DNA of 24,616 nt. Origin: Candidatus Nomurabacteria bacterium RIFOXYD2_FULL_35_12. Its GTDB lineage: Bacteria; Patescibacteriota; Minisyncoccia; Phycocordibacterales; UBA9973. The position numbers and the translations under genes were made by a program. Location: positions 1-24,616 of the forward strand of contig MFWK01000017.1 in NCBI GenBank assembly GCA_001786365.1. The letters run 5' to 3'. The first letter of the stretch is position 1. Each line of letters opens with the position of its first letter. The notes below the pieces were generated by a model. That model was not told the origin of the DNA. It ran no database searches and worked only from the letters and a program-made list of their open reading frames with translations. Positions 15,390-22,422 of the stretch are shown in pieces.

Positions 15390-15971
15390 TTACAAGTGTG
15401 TCTCTTTTAAAGCTTTATTTATCTGATGTAATACCTTGGCTCTATCTTTTGACACCTCAAAAACCAAATTCTCTTCAAATGGGGATTTTATAAGATTTTG
15501 CAATACTTCATTTTCTCCTATATAGCCTAGATTGTTTAATATTCTTAAAACTAAAATTGCTTCAATATTGAGCAAACTTTCTTTTGCCTGCACTCTTTCT
15601 AAAATTGCTAAACCATTCAGTAAATCAGCAAACAGTATTTCATTTGGCTCAACACCGGCGAGTAGACGCTTGAGCAGACGCGCAATATTTGCAAAAACTT
15701 TCAAAGTCTCCACATTTTTTACTATATGCTCGAGTTTATTCGTCTTTGACGCATTTGTTAATCTAAAAATATTTTTACCTTGAACTAAATCAATTTTTAG
15801 ATATGCAAAATCTTGTAAGACAAAGCGTAATTTCGAAGACATCTTGCGCACTCCCTGCGCGCTGGCCGTAATCATCCCCAAATCACGAGTAAAAATATGA
15901 AAATGCTTCCCTGCCTCTCCATAACTCCGACTACTTAGTATTATTCCTTCCGTATGATAAATGTGATGCAT
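15390..15971 (-). CDS. recO: DNA repair protein RecO
   Basis: A 193-residue protein matching the N-terminal OB fold of RecO: HTEGIILSSRSYGEAGKHFH, IFTRDLGMITASAQGVRKMS, then a hydrophobic strand LQDFAYLKIDLVQGKNIFRL. The C-terminal helical domain follows (ANIARLLKRLLAGVEPNEIL, LNIEAILVLRILNNLGYIGE). At 193 residues it is shorter than the ~240 of E. coli RecO, and the four-cysteine zinc site of many RecO proteins is absent. RecO helps load RecA on SSB-covered DNA in the RecFOR pathway; RecA lies about 5 kb away here. It starts one base after the HAD stop, and the HAD gene overlaps ileS, so it probably belongs to the ileS transcript. Confidence 0.9.
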   Translation of the reverse strand: MHHIYHTEGIILSSRSYGEAGKHFHIFTRDLGMITASAQGVRKMSSKLRFVLQDFAYLKIDLVQGKNIFRLTNASKTNKLEHIVKNVETLKVFANIARLLKRLLAGVEPNEILFADLLNGLAILERVQAKESLLNIEAILVLRILNNLGYIGENEVLQNLIKSPFEENLVFEVSKDRAKVLHQINKALKETHL

Positions 15972-15972
15972 A

Positions 15973-16368
15973 TTATTTTAAACTTTCATCAAGAAACTTC
16001 TCCAGACTTTTTAAATCTTTTTTATCGTTATCATAAAAATAAGTATTTATTCCAATAGATTGAGCACTTTTTACCGCATCTATACTATGTTCAAAATATA
16101 CAACGTCTTCTTTATTTAAATTAAATTGTTTTAATAAAATCTTATAATATTCTGGATTTGTTTTTTCTGGATTGTGTTTAAGAGTAAAAACCTCATAAGG
16201 CATATTATCCAAACCATATAATTCTCTTTTATCATCACTAGCTCCAGTTAAAATTATTTTTTTATTTGGATATGTTTCAAGTAATTTATACATATCCTGA
16301 AAGATTTTAAATCTCTTTTCTTCCTCTATAATAAAACAATATACTGCATCAACTAGAATGGTTTTCAT
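15973..16368 (-). CDS. HAD-like protein with degenerate catalytic motifs
   Basis: A 131-residue protein with a HAD-like alternation of strands and helices. Motif I is ILVDAVYCF: the nucleophile position (D7) is kept but the second Asp of DxD is Val. Motif II is LTGAS (T41), the motif III Lys may be K64 or K69 (LKHNPEKTNPEYY), and motif IV reads VVYFEHSIDAVKSAQSIGIN, with Glu-His in place of the usual Asp-Asp. Its overall form is close to haloacid-dehalogenase-type phosphatases lacking a cap. The altered motifs suggest weak, changed or lost activity. Its ATG overlaps the ileS stop (ATGA), so it is translationally coupled to ileS. Any link to tRNA charging is inference from position. Confidence 0.75.
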   Translation of the reverse strand: MKTILVDAVYCFIIEEEKRFKIFQDMYKLLETYPNKKIILTGASDDKRELYGLDNMPYEVFTLKHNPEKTNPEYYKILLKQFNLNKEDVVYFEHSIDAVKSAQSIGINTYFYDNDKKDLKSLEKFLDESLK

Positions 16369-19300
16369 CCCCTTATTTTATCAATCTTTACCCTGAACAC
16401 CAAATTATCTATCTTTACCTCTTCCCCATCGTTATCCTTAAATTCTATCCCTGAAGCCAAGACAGTCTTTTTCATATCATTTTCAAATTTTTGTACTAAT
16501 TTTTTACCTGCATCATCTGTTTTCAATACAAGTGAAATAATATCACTCGGTGTCAACCCAAGTTTTTTACGCATATCCTGAACAGCCCGAGAAAGTTCTC
16601 GACAATCGCATTCTGCTTTTAATTCTTCTGTAATTTTTACATCTAGTTCCACTTCATTTGCAATAGAATTATCGGTAATTATTTCTTTTACGTTCAATTC
16701 ATCTTTGATTAAATCCAGATATTCACTTGATAACTTTCTACTTTCAACTTTTAACTTGAGCGAAGCGAGTGGCTGACGAACCTTTATGCCCGCTTTTTGG
16801 CGCGCTTCGAGTCCTAAAGTTACAACTTTTCTGACAACTTCCATATTTTCCAAAATTTTAACTTCTTTTTTGGTAAATATTTCAAATATGCTCTTTTGTG
16901 TTTTCGGCCATTTCTCTAAATGCACGCTCTCTGCATTATTGCTTGCCCCGTCCTTGGCGGGGTCATTTTTTAATTTCAACCAAATATCCTCTGCAGTAAA
17001 CGGCGCAAATGGTGCCATTATTTTAGTAAAGGTTTTTAAGACAAAATACAAAGTTTGTTTAGCTTCTTTATCCCCTTCTTTAATTCTTTCTCGCGAACGA
17101 CGCAAATACCAAGTAGAAAGGTCACCAATAAAATCACGAATTGCTCGCGTTGGTTCAAGTAATTTATAATTTTCAATATTTTCTGTAGAAAGTTTTATGA
17201 GTTCATTTAATCTAGCTAAAATCCACTGATCAAGAATGTTTTTTGATTTTATTTGGCTAATTTTTTCTAATTCTTTATCCCTGTAAAGTTCATAAAAAGT
17301 AAGCACATTAAAAAGCAAGCCGAAAACTTGCTGATGAAGTAAAACAACTGTCTTTTCATCAAAATTCTTTGATTCCCCTGGCTGATTTACACAATACATC
17401 CATAAACGAAGAGTATCTACGCCATATTTTTCTATCATTATCCACGGATCTACAATATTACCGAGAGACTTGGACATCTTCTTCCCTTTCGCATCGAGCA
17501 AATGCCCTAAACAAATTACATTTTTATAAGCCTTGCCTCTCCCCATCAAAACTCCGACAGCATGCAAGGTATAAAACCATCCGCGAGTTTGATCTATCGC
17601 TTCGCAAATAAAATCTGCGGGGTAACCTTTACCTTCTATCCATTTCCTATTTTCAAATGGATAATGGTCTTGGGAAAAAGGCATTGTTCCAGAATCGAGC
17701 CATACATCCATAACTTCTTTTGTGCGAGTTAATTTACCACCACACTTACAAACAAGCGGAACTTCATCTATATATGGCTTGTGCAAATCGAGCTCATAGT
17801 CTTCATTGTGAGGAATAGGAGTAAAATATAAATCTACAATCTGTGCATTTCTAAAAGTTGTTATTCCTTTTTTTAATTGTTTTTCTGATTCAACATCATT
17901 TAAACCTTTTGCTGTAGCAATAAGAATTCTCGCAGGTGCTTCATGAGTAACAATTAAAATAATTTTGTTTTTATATTTTTTTTCTAAATCATACAAAAAA
18001 CTAGCAGTTCTTAATTTCATTTCCTTACAAGATTCTCCTCCTTCGGCTTTTAAATTAAACCAACCTTTTTCTCCTCTAAAATCAAAATATTCTTTCCACG
18101 TTTTCCCATCAAAAACTCCTGTATTTAATTCCCAAAGTCTTTCATCAAAAATAAGGCTATTATTTGAAAGTTTTAACTCTTTTTTTACAATTTCTGCAGT
18201 CTCTTTCGTCCTCATAAAATCTGAAGAAATTATTAAATCAATTTTTTTGTTTTTTAATTCAGGAATAGAATCAAAAATTTGTTTTTCACCTTTTTTTGTT
18301 AAATGATCTATATTCCCAACTTTAGAACTTACTAAATTCTTTTCATTACCTTCTGACTCCCCATGTCGCATAACGAAATATTTATTTCCAGATTTTTTTG
18401 TTTTATTTTTTAAGTCAGCGACGCTTCCTATTACGTCAACCTCTTTACAAGATTCACAAATATAGACAGGCATCGGAGTACCCCAATATCGCTCACGAGA
18501 AATCGCCCAATCTTTTATCTCACGAAGCCATTCGCCAAAACGCCCTTCTTTGATATAAGACGGTTCCCAATTTATGCTTTTATTTTCACTGATTAATTGC
18601 CCTTTTATTTTGGAATCAGACATTCGGATATACCAAGAATCTCGCGCATAATAAATAAGTGCAGTATGGCAACGCCAACAATGAGGATACGAGTGCTGAT
18701 AATTTTCTTTATTGAAAAATAAATTCTTGTCAGTTAGATATTTTATTATATCTATATCAAGTGTGGGCTTGCCATTTTCATCTTTTTCTTTTACAAATCT
18801 ACCTTCCAAAAATCCTGTGCCTTTTATAAATTTCCCCTCTAGATTCACTAAATGATGTTTCGGCAAACCGACCTGTGTTCCAAGCACAAAATCGTCTTGA
18901 CCATACATCACAGCTGTATGCACCACTCCTGTACCGTCTTCTGTCGTTACAAAATCTGCTCCGTAGACTTTGAAGGCTTTTTCTAGTTTAGGCTTTTCGC
19001 TTTTTGAAATAGTTTCTGAAAGATATGGAAAGAGAGGCTCATATTCTAGACCAATTAAATCCTTACCCTTCATTTCTTCGATAACTTCATAGGGTTCAGT
19101 AATTATAGAAAGTCTGGCTTTTGCGAGAATCAAAAATTCTTTTTTTCCGCCAGAGGCGGATCCGCCTTGGGCGGATATTTTTACATAATCTATTTTCTCT
19201 CCCACAGCTAAAGCGACGTTTCCCGTCAAAGTCCATGGCGTCGTCGTCCACGCTAATATATACGTGCTGGCGGAAGTGTTGCTCTTGCGGGGTGTCTCGC

Positions 19301-20018
19301 AGGCTGACGAGCCGAGAGGCAGCGCTCCGGAAGCATCCGGAGACAGCGAACCCGCAGAAGCATCATTTCCGCCCCCACACACCTTAAACTTCACATAGAG
19401 TGATAAATCTTTTACATCTTCATAACCTTGAGCGAGCTCATGCGAGGACAAAACTGTTCCACAACGTGGACACCAAGGTACAACTTTATAATCTTTGTAA
19501 AGTAATTTTTGTTCGTTTACTTTTTTTATCACATTCCAAACAGACTCAATGTAATCATTATGATATGTGACATAAGCATTTTCCTGATCAGCCCAATAAC
19601 CCATTCGATTAGTAAAATTTTTCCACAATCCAATGTATTCCCAAACACTTTCCTTACATAATTTATTAAAAGCTGCAATACCATAATTCTCAATATCATT
19701 TTTTGACTTAAACCCAAGTTTCTTTTCTATTTGAAGTTCTACTGGTAATCCGTGCGTGTCCCACCCGCCTTTTCGGCGGACATGAAAGCCCTGCATAGTT
19801 TTATATCGCGGAATAATATCTTTAAAAGAAAAAGGCACCATCGTATGTAAAACTGGTTTCGAATTTGCCGTAACTGGACCATCATAAAATATATATTCTT
19901 TTCCACCTTCCGTCTGTTCTATAGATTTCTCAAAAATTTTATTATCCTTCCAAAATTCCAAAACAGCTTCTTCCCGAAGCGCCGCGTCTGATTTCTTTGT
20001 TATATTTTTTTCTTCCAT
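16365..20018 (-). CDS. ileS: Isoleucyl-tRNA synthetase with inserted histidine-phosphatase domain
   Basis: A 1217-residue class I enzyme of the eukaryote-like IleRS type. The HIGH signature is degenerate (HTMV, 58-61, in KPVLHTMVPFSFKD); KMSKS is intact at 847-851. The editing (CP1) domain includes LAWTTTPWTLTGNVALAV and EDGTGVVHTAVMYGQDD. The zinc knuckle has C521-x2-C524 and C757-x-C759, and between them about residues 545-735 form a complete histidine phosphatase: RHGE (551-554), R603, E626 or E630, and H692. The anticodon-binding domain and a C-terminal domain follow. Residues 214-251 and about 281-291 come from in-frame GC-rich palindromes. The frame is also open to a GTG at 20087, but that extension is the T-box antiterminator and terminator, so the ATG at 20018 is chosen. 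Transcription is controlled by the T-box; no Shine-Dalgarno is visible. Confidence 0.97.
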   Translation of the reverse strand: MEEKNITKKSDAALREEAVLEFWKDNKIFEKSIEQTEGGKEYIFYDGPVTANSKPVLHTMVPFSFKDIIPRYKTMQGFHVRRKGGWDTHGLPVELQIEKKLGFKSKNDIENYGIAAFNKLCKESVWEYIGLWKNFTNRMGYWADQENAYVTYHNDYIESVWNVIKKVNEQKLLYKDYKVVPWCPRCGTVLSSHELAQGYEDVKDLSLYVKFKVCGGGNDASAGSLSPDASGALPLGSSACETPRKSNTSASTYILAWTTTPWTLTGNVALAVGEKIDYVKISAQGGSASGGKKEFLILAKARLSIITEPYEVIEEMKGKDLIGLEYEPLFPYLSETISKSEKPKLEKAFKVYGADFVTTEDGTGVVHTAVMYGQDDFVLGTQVGLPKHHLVNLEGKFIKGTGFLEGRFVKEKDENGKPTLDIDIIKYLTDKNLFFNKENYQHSYPHCWRCHTALIYYARDSWYIRMSDSKIKGQLISENKSINWEPSYIKEGRFGEWLREIKDWAISRERYWGTPMPVYICESCKEVDVIGSVADLKNKTKKSGNKYFVMRHGESEGNEKNLVSSKVGNIDHLTKKGEKQIFDSIPELKNKKIDLIISSDFMRTKETAEIVKKELKLSNNSLIFDERLWELNTGVFDGKTWKEYFDFRGEKGWFNLKAEGGESCKEMKLRTASFLYDLEKKYKNKIILIVTHEAPARILIATAKGLNDVESEKQLKKGITTFRNAQIVDLYFTPIPHNEDYELDLHKPYIDEVPLVCKCGGKLTRTKEVMDVWLDSGTMPFSQDHYPFENRKWIEGKGYPADFICEAIDQTRGWFYTLHAVGVLMGRGKAYKNVICLGHLLDAKGKKMSKSLGNIVDPWIMIEKYGVDTLRLWMYCVNQPGESKNFDEKTVVLLHQQVFGLLFNVLTFYELYRDKELEKISQIKSKNILDQWILARLNELIKLSTENIENYKLLEPTRAIRDFIGDLSTWYLRRSRERIKEGDKEAKQTLYFVLKTFTKIMAPFAPFTAEDIWLKLKNDPAKDGASNNAESVHLEKWPKTQKSIFEIFTKKEVKILENMEVVRKVVTLGLEARQKAGIKVRQPLASLKLKVESRKLSSEYLDLIKDELNVKEIITDNSIANEVELDVKITEELKAECDCRELSRAVQDMRKKLGLTPSDIISLVLKTDDAGKKLVQKFENDMKKTVLASGIEFKDNDGEEVKIDNLVFRVKIDKIRG
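16944..16964. repeat. Short GC-rich palindrome inside ileS
   Basis: CCCCGTCCTTGGCGGGG is an imperfect hairpin read in frame near residues 1018-1025 (NDPAKDGAS). It resembles the nested palindrome in the winged-helix gene. Confidence 0.5.
19146..19175. repeat. 30-bp double palindrome (copy B) inside ileS
   Basis: TCCGCC-aga-GGCGGA followed directly by TCCGCC-ttg-GGCGGA, exactly 30 bp. It is read in frame as the SAQGGSASGG region (about residues 281-291) of the editing domain. It matches the design and length of the intergenic copy at 454-483. Confidence 0.8.
19266..19379. repeat. Complex palindromic insertion in the IleRS editing domain
   Basis: A GC-rich block encoding about 38 low-complexity residues (214-251, rich in Gly, Ser, Ala, Pro) just before LAWTTTPWTL. 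It includes a perfect hairpin CTCCGGA-agca-TCCGGAG, an outer TGCGGG/CCCGCA pair and a TGTCTC/GAGACA pair. Its base composition contrasts with the AT-rich gene around it. Confidence 0.7.
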
Positions 20019-20074
20019 AAAAATAAAAAACTCGTCATTATACAGCAGAAATCTGCTATACAAGGACGAGTTTT
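20019..20074 (-). terminator. T-box intrinsic terminator
   Basis: AAAACTCGTC (20065-20074) pairs perfectly with GACGAGTTTT (20027-20036), enclosing a smaller GCAG/CTGC hairpin, and is followed by a T-rich run directly before the ileS ATG. Its 5' arm includes the antiterminator's CTCGT and so excludes that fold. Confidence 0.92.
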
Positions 20075-20208
20075 CTCGTGGTACCACCTTGCTTGCTTCT
20101 CATTTAAAGGGTTCTACGCTGTCATTAAAACTTTCTGACAGTTTCCTCCCAAAGCTTGTCTCGTCTAAACTAGGCGGGACGAAGGGGTGATTTCCCTTCA
20201 ACGCTTGT
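20019..20208 (-). promoter_or_regulatory. T-box riboswitch leader of ileS (AUC specifier)
   Basis: Read on the minus strand. A short hairpin (GAAGGG/CCCTTC, 20181-20199) shows AAATCAC in its loop; the specifier ATC is at 20189-20191 and is followed by a purine. A stem II/pseudoknot candidate (TCGTC/GACGA with loop AGTTT able to pair to AAACT) and stem III (CTGTCA at 20136-20141 with TGACAG at 20119-20124) follow. The antiterminator is canonical: CAAGG (20087-20091), the 7-nt bulge TGGTACC (20080-20086), ACGAG-aaaa-CTCGT, CCTTG (20061-20065). TGGT matches a tRNA end ACCA, as expected for tRNA-Ile. The competing terminator is at 20027-20074. Stem I lacks the distal part of classical T-boxes. 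Confidence 0.93.
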
Positions 20209-20214
20209 ATTTTG

Positions 20215-20243
20215 AGTATATCACAAACCCAAAAATGGCTCAA
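20215..20243 (-). promoter_or_regulatory. Promoter of the T-box/ileS transcript
   Basis: TTGAGC (20238-20243) and an extended -10 TGA-TATACT (20215-20223) with 17-bp spacing. Transcription should begin near 20208, at the 5' end of the T-box leader. Confidence 0.7.
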
Positions 20244-20273
20244 TTACCTCATGATAATTTCCAGCTAAAACAA

Positions 20274-20558
20274 CTATTGAAAAAATAAAATAATCGCTAT
20301 TATATTCAAAATAAATGGAGAATATGCCCAAAGTAATTGCCACTTTTTAAATTTGTCAGAATGAGAATAAAAAATAGAAAACCGAGTAAATACCACTAAA
20401 ACAATTAAATAACTAAAAAATAATAAGAAAAAATATGAAGGGCTATTTGTTGGATCATCAGAAAAAACAGTAATAAAAAAAGTGCTAGCTCCTATTATTA
20501 ATATAGTAGTAATCACAGATAGTGTATTCCCAAAAATAATAAATAGTCTTTCACTCAT
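20274..20558 (-). CDS. Small three-helix membrane protein
   Basis: A 94-residue very hydrophobic protein with three predicted transmembrane segments: about residues 11-31 (TLSVITTILIIGASTFFIT), 41-61 (SYFFLLFFSYLIVLVVFTRF) and 75-93 (LLWAYSPFILNIIAIILFF). Short loops carry Asp and Lys (SDDPTNSP, SHSDKFKKW). I do not recognise the family. An extended -10 (TGA-TATAAT, 20566-20574) lies 7 nt before the ATG, so it probably has its own short message. It is between argS and the ileS promoter on the same strand. Nothing indicates its function. Confidence 0.6.
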   Translation of the reverse strand: MSERLFIIFGNTLSVITTILIIGASTFFITVFSDDPTNSPSYFFLLFFSYLIVLVVFTRFSIFYSHSDKFKKWQLLWAYSPFILNIIAIILFFQ

Positions 20559-20565
20559 CTGAAAT

Positions 20566-20574
20566 ATTATATCA
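20566..20574 (-). promoter_or_regulatory. Extended -10 of the small membrane protein gene
   Basis: TGA-TATAAT (perfect hexamer), then ATTTCAG and the ATG at 20558. It implies a leaderless or nearly leaderless mRNA. Confidence 0.55.
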
Positions 20575-20595
20575 TAATAAAAAATTCTAATAAAT

Positions 20596-22311
20596 TCACA
20601 TCCTCTCTGGAGCCTGGATGCCGAGGAGGTGCAGACCGGCTTTCATTACAAAAGAAAAGGCAAAAGTGAGGGCGACTTTGTAGGCGGAAGACTTATCAGT
20701 TTTGTCTATGATTAAATTATTTCCATAAAAGCTATTAAATGCGCGGGCGACTTCTATCAAATAACTAGCTATATAATGTGGTTCATATTCTTTACTTGCG
20801 CGCAATACAACTTCTGAGAATTTATACAATAATTTTTCCACTTCAAAAATTTCATCTGGAAAAGCGTGCGGATCCGGTAAGATGTCTTCTTTTTTTGCTT
20901 TTTCTAAAACTGAATTTGCTCTAGCGAAAGAATATTGCAAGTATGGGCCAGAATCCCCTTCGGTAGAAATGGACTCTTCCACATTGTAAACAATGTCGCT
21001 ACCGGACGATGAACGAAGAATGGAATATTTTATCGCTGATACACAAACATCATTCGCTATTTTTTCTCTTTCTTCATTTCCAAAATCCCTATCTGTCATC
21101 TTTTCTAAGATCGCATCACGAACATCATTTATCAAAGATTCTCCGGTGATTGCATTTCCTTTTCTTGAACCCATCTTGCCTGTCGATAGTCGCATCATGC
21201 CATGAGTGATGTGTTTCATTTTTTCCTCATGTTCCGGATGAATTATAGAAATTGCCTTAGCAACTACTTTCATATAATCCGCTTGTTCATTTGCAGTGAC
21301 GACGATAGATAAATCCATATCTGGTTCTGTCTTGAACTTCTCTTCGGTTAAACCAAGTTCTTTTGCTTCATATGTGGGTAAACCTTCTTTGGTAATAAAA
21401 ACTCTAGTGTGAAGTTTTTTATCATATTTTTCAGCCTTAAATACTATAGCTCCTTCGGATTCTTCAAAAACTTTACCCATATTATCTTTCACTATATCTC
21501 TTCCTATATCTGCCATCACAGACTCCAAGAAATAAAAATCAAATTTCGTGCCAAGAATTTTATATAAATCTTCAAAAGCATCCATCGTCACTTCAAAACC
21601 CCAATCATAAATTTCATTTATTTTTTTATCACTCTTGCTGTAAAGTTTTTTATTTATTTCATCTATTTCTTTTTTAGCTTTTTCATCAACTTCATAAGCT
21701 CCTGCGCCCCTCGCATAAGCAAGGCCTATATTTGTTGCTTGTAAATTATGAGTTCCTATTTTACTTTGCAAATTTTCATTTTCTAAAAGGCCATAGATAG
21801 CTTTTGCTACATGAAGTCCCACATCACCTTGATAATTATCCTGAGAAACTTCAGCGCCTGAGTGCTTTAAAATTCTTCCAACAGATTCCCCTATCGCATT
21901 CGTCATCAAATGCCCAATATGGAAAGGTTTGAAAGGATTCGGCACAGTGTGCTCTATCATTATCTTTTTACCAGACAAAGTTTTATTCTTACCGACATTT
22001 TCTCCTTCATTCAAAATTTCCTCCACACTTCGGCCGAAAAATTTGCGAGATAAATGAAAATTAATAAAACCTGGACCAGCAACTTCTACTTTTTCTATAT
22101 TATTATCTAAATTTAATCTCAAAATTTCTGCAACTATTTTTTCTGCTAATTCTTTTGGATTGCTTTTTACACTTTTGGCGACAGCCATTGCCACATTTGT
22201 AGAATAATCCCCCATTTTCAAATCTGCCGGATGTTCCAAAACAATATCATTGGTCTCTATTTCCAGATTCTCTAACGCATCTTTTATTAATTTTTTAATT
22301 TTTTCTTGCAT
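20596..22311 (-). CDS. argS: Arginyl-tRNA synthetase
   Basis: A 571-residue class I ArgRS. The N-terminal Add-1 domain is followed by HTVPNPFKPFHIGHLMTNAI with HIGH at 131-134 and the ArgRS-typical NPFKPFHIGH context. The second signature is KMGSRKG (379-385), a common ArgRS variant of KMSKS. The C-terminal DALR anticodon-binding domain runs from about 460, includes ILRSSSGSDIVYN and SFARANSVLEKA, and ends HLLGIQAPERM, a usual ArgRS terminus. Length is typical. It charges tRNA-Arg with ATP, needing the tRNA for amino acid activation. It is preceded by a large inverted repeat separating it from dut and lacks both a T-box and a Shine-Dalgarno. Confidence 0.97.
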   Translation of the reverse strand: MQEKIKKLIKDALENLEIETNDIVLEHPADLKMGDYSTNVAMAVAKSVKSNPKELAEKIVAEILRLNLDNNIEKVEVAGPGFINFHLSRKFFGRSVEEILNEGENVGKNKTLSGKKIMIEHTVPNPFKPFHIGHLMTNAIGESVGRILKHSGAEVSQDNYQGDVGLHVAKAIYGLLENENLQSKIGTHNLQATNIGLAYARGAGAYEVDEKAKKEIDEINKKLYSKSDKKINEIYDWGFEVTMDAFEDLYKILGTKFDFYFLESVMADIGRDIVKDNMGKVFEESEGAIVFKAEKYDKKLHTRVFITKEGLPTYEAKELGLTEEKFKTEPDMDLSIVVTANEQADYMKVVAKAISIIHPEHEEKMKHITHGMMRLSTGKMGSRKGNAITGESLINDVRDAILEKMTDRDFGNEEREKIANDVCVSAIKYSILRSSSGSDIVYNVEESISTEGDSGPYLQYSFARANSVLEKAKKEDILPDPHAFPDEIFEVEKLLYKFSEVVLRASKEYEPHYIASYLIEVARAFNSFYGNNLIIDKTDKSSAYKVALTFAFSFVMKAGLHLLGIQAPERM

Positions 22312-22323
22312 AATTATTATGAT

Positions 22324-22415
22324 GGTAGTTAGATGACAAATTTCTTAAAACTGCGCCCTCGAGGTCATAAGGACAGGGAACCCACACGTTTTTTAAAATT
22401 TGTCATCTAACTACC
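22324..22415. repeat. 92-bp element with perfect 20-bp inverted ends
   Basis: GGTAGTTAGATGACAAATTT (22324-22343) is matched by its exact reverse complement at 22396-22415. Pairing may extend inward with mismatches (CTTAAAAC against GTTTTTTA). The 52-nt interior has moderate GC and no recognised motif. It fills almost the whole dut-argS gap; it could terminate the dut message or be a small palindromic element. Confidence 0.8.
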
Positions 22416-22422
22416 TCACTAT

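Noticed and set aside
17814..18386. Frameshift or chimeric assembly as the cause of the phosphatase domain in IleRS
   Set aside because: The frame is continuous through both junctions, composition is uniform and both zinc-knuckle halves are intact; reads would still be needed for proof.
20019..20087. IleRS starting at the GTG at 20087, adding 23 residues
   Set aside because: The extra codons are exactly the T-box antiterminator and terminator; conserved protein sequence begins after the ATG at 20018.
22344..22395. A tRNA or tRNA-like gene in the loop of the dut-argS inverted repeat (a GGTTC-like word is present)
   Set aside because: No acceptor, D or anticodon stems can be formed; the match is limited to one short word.
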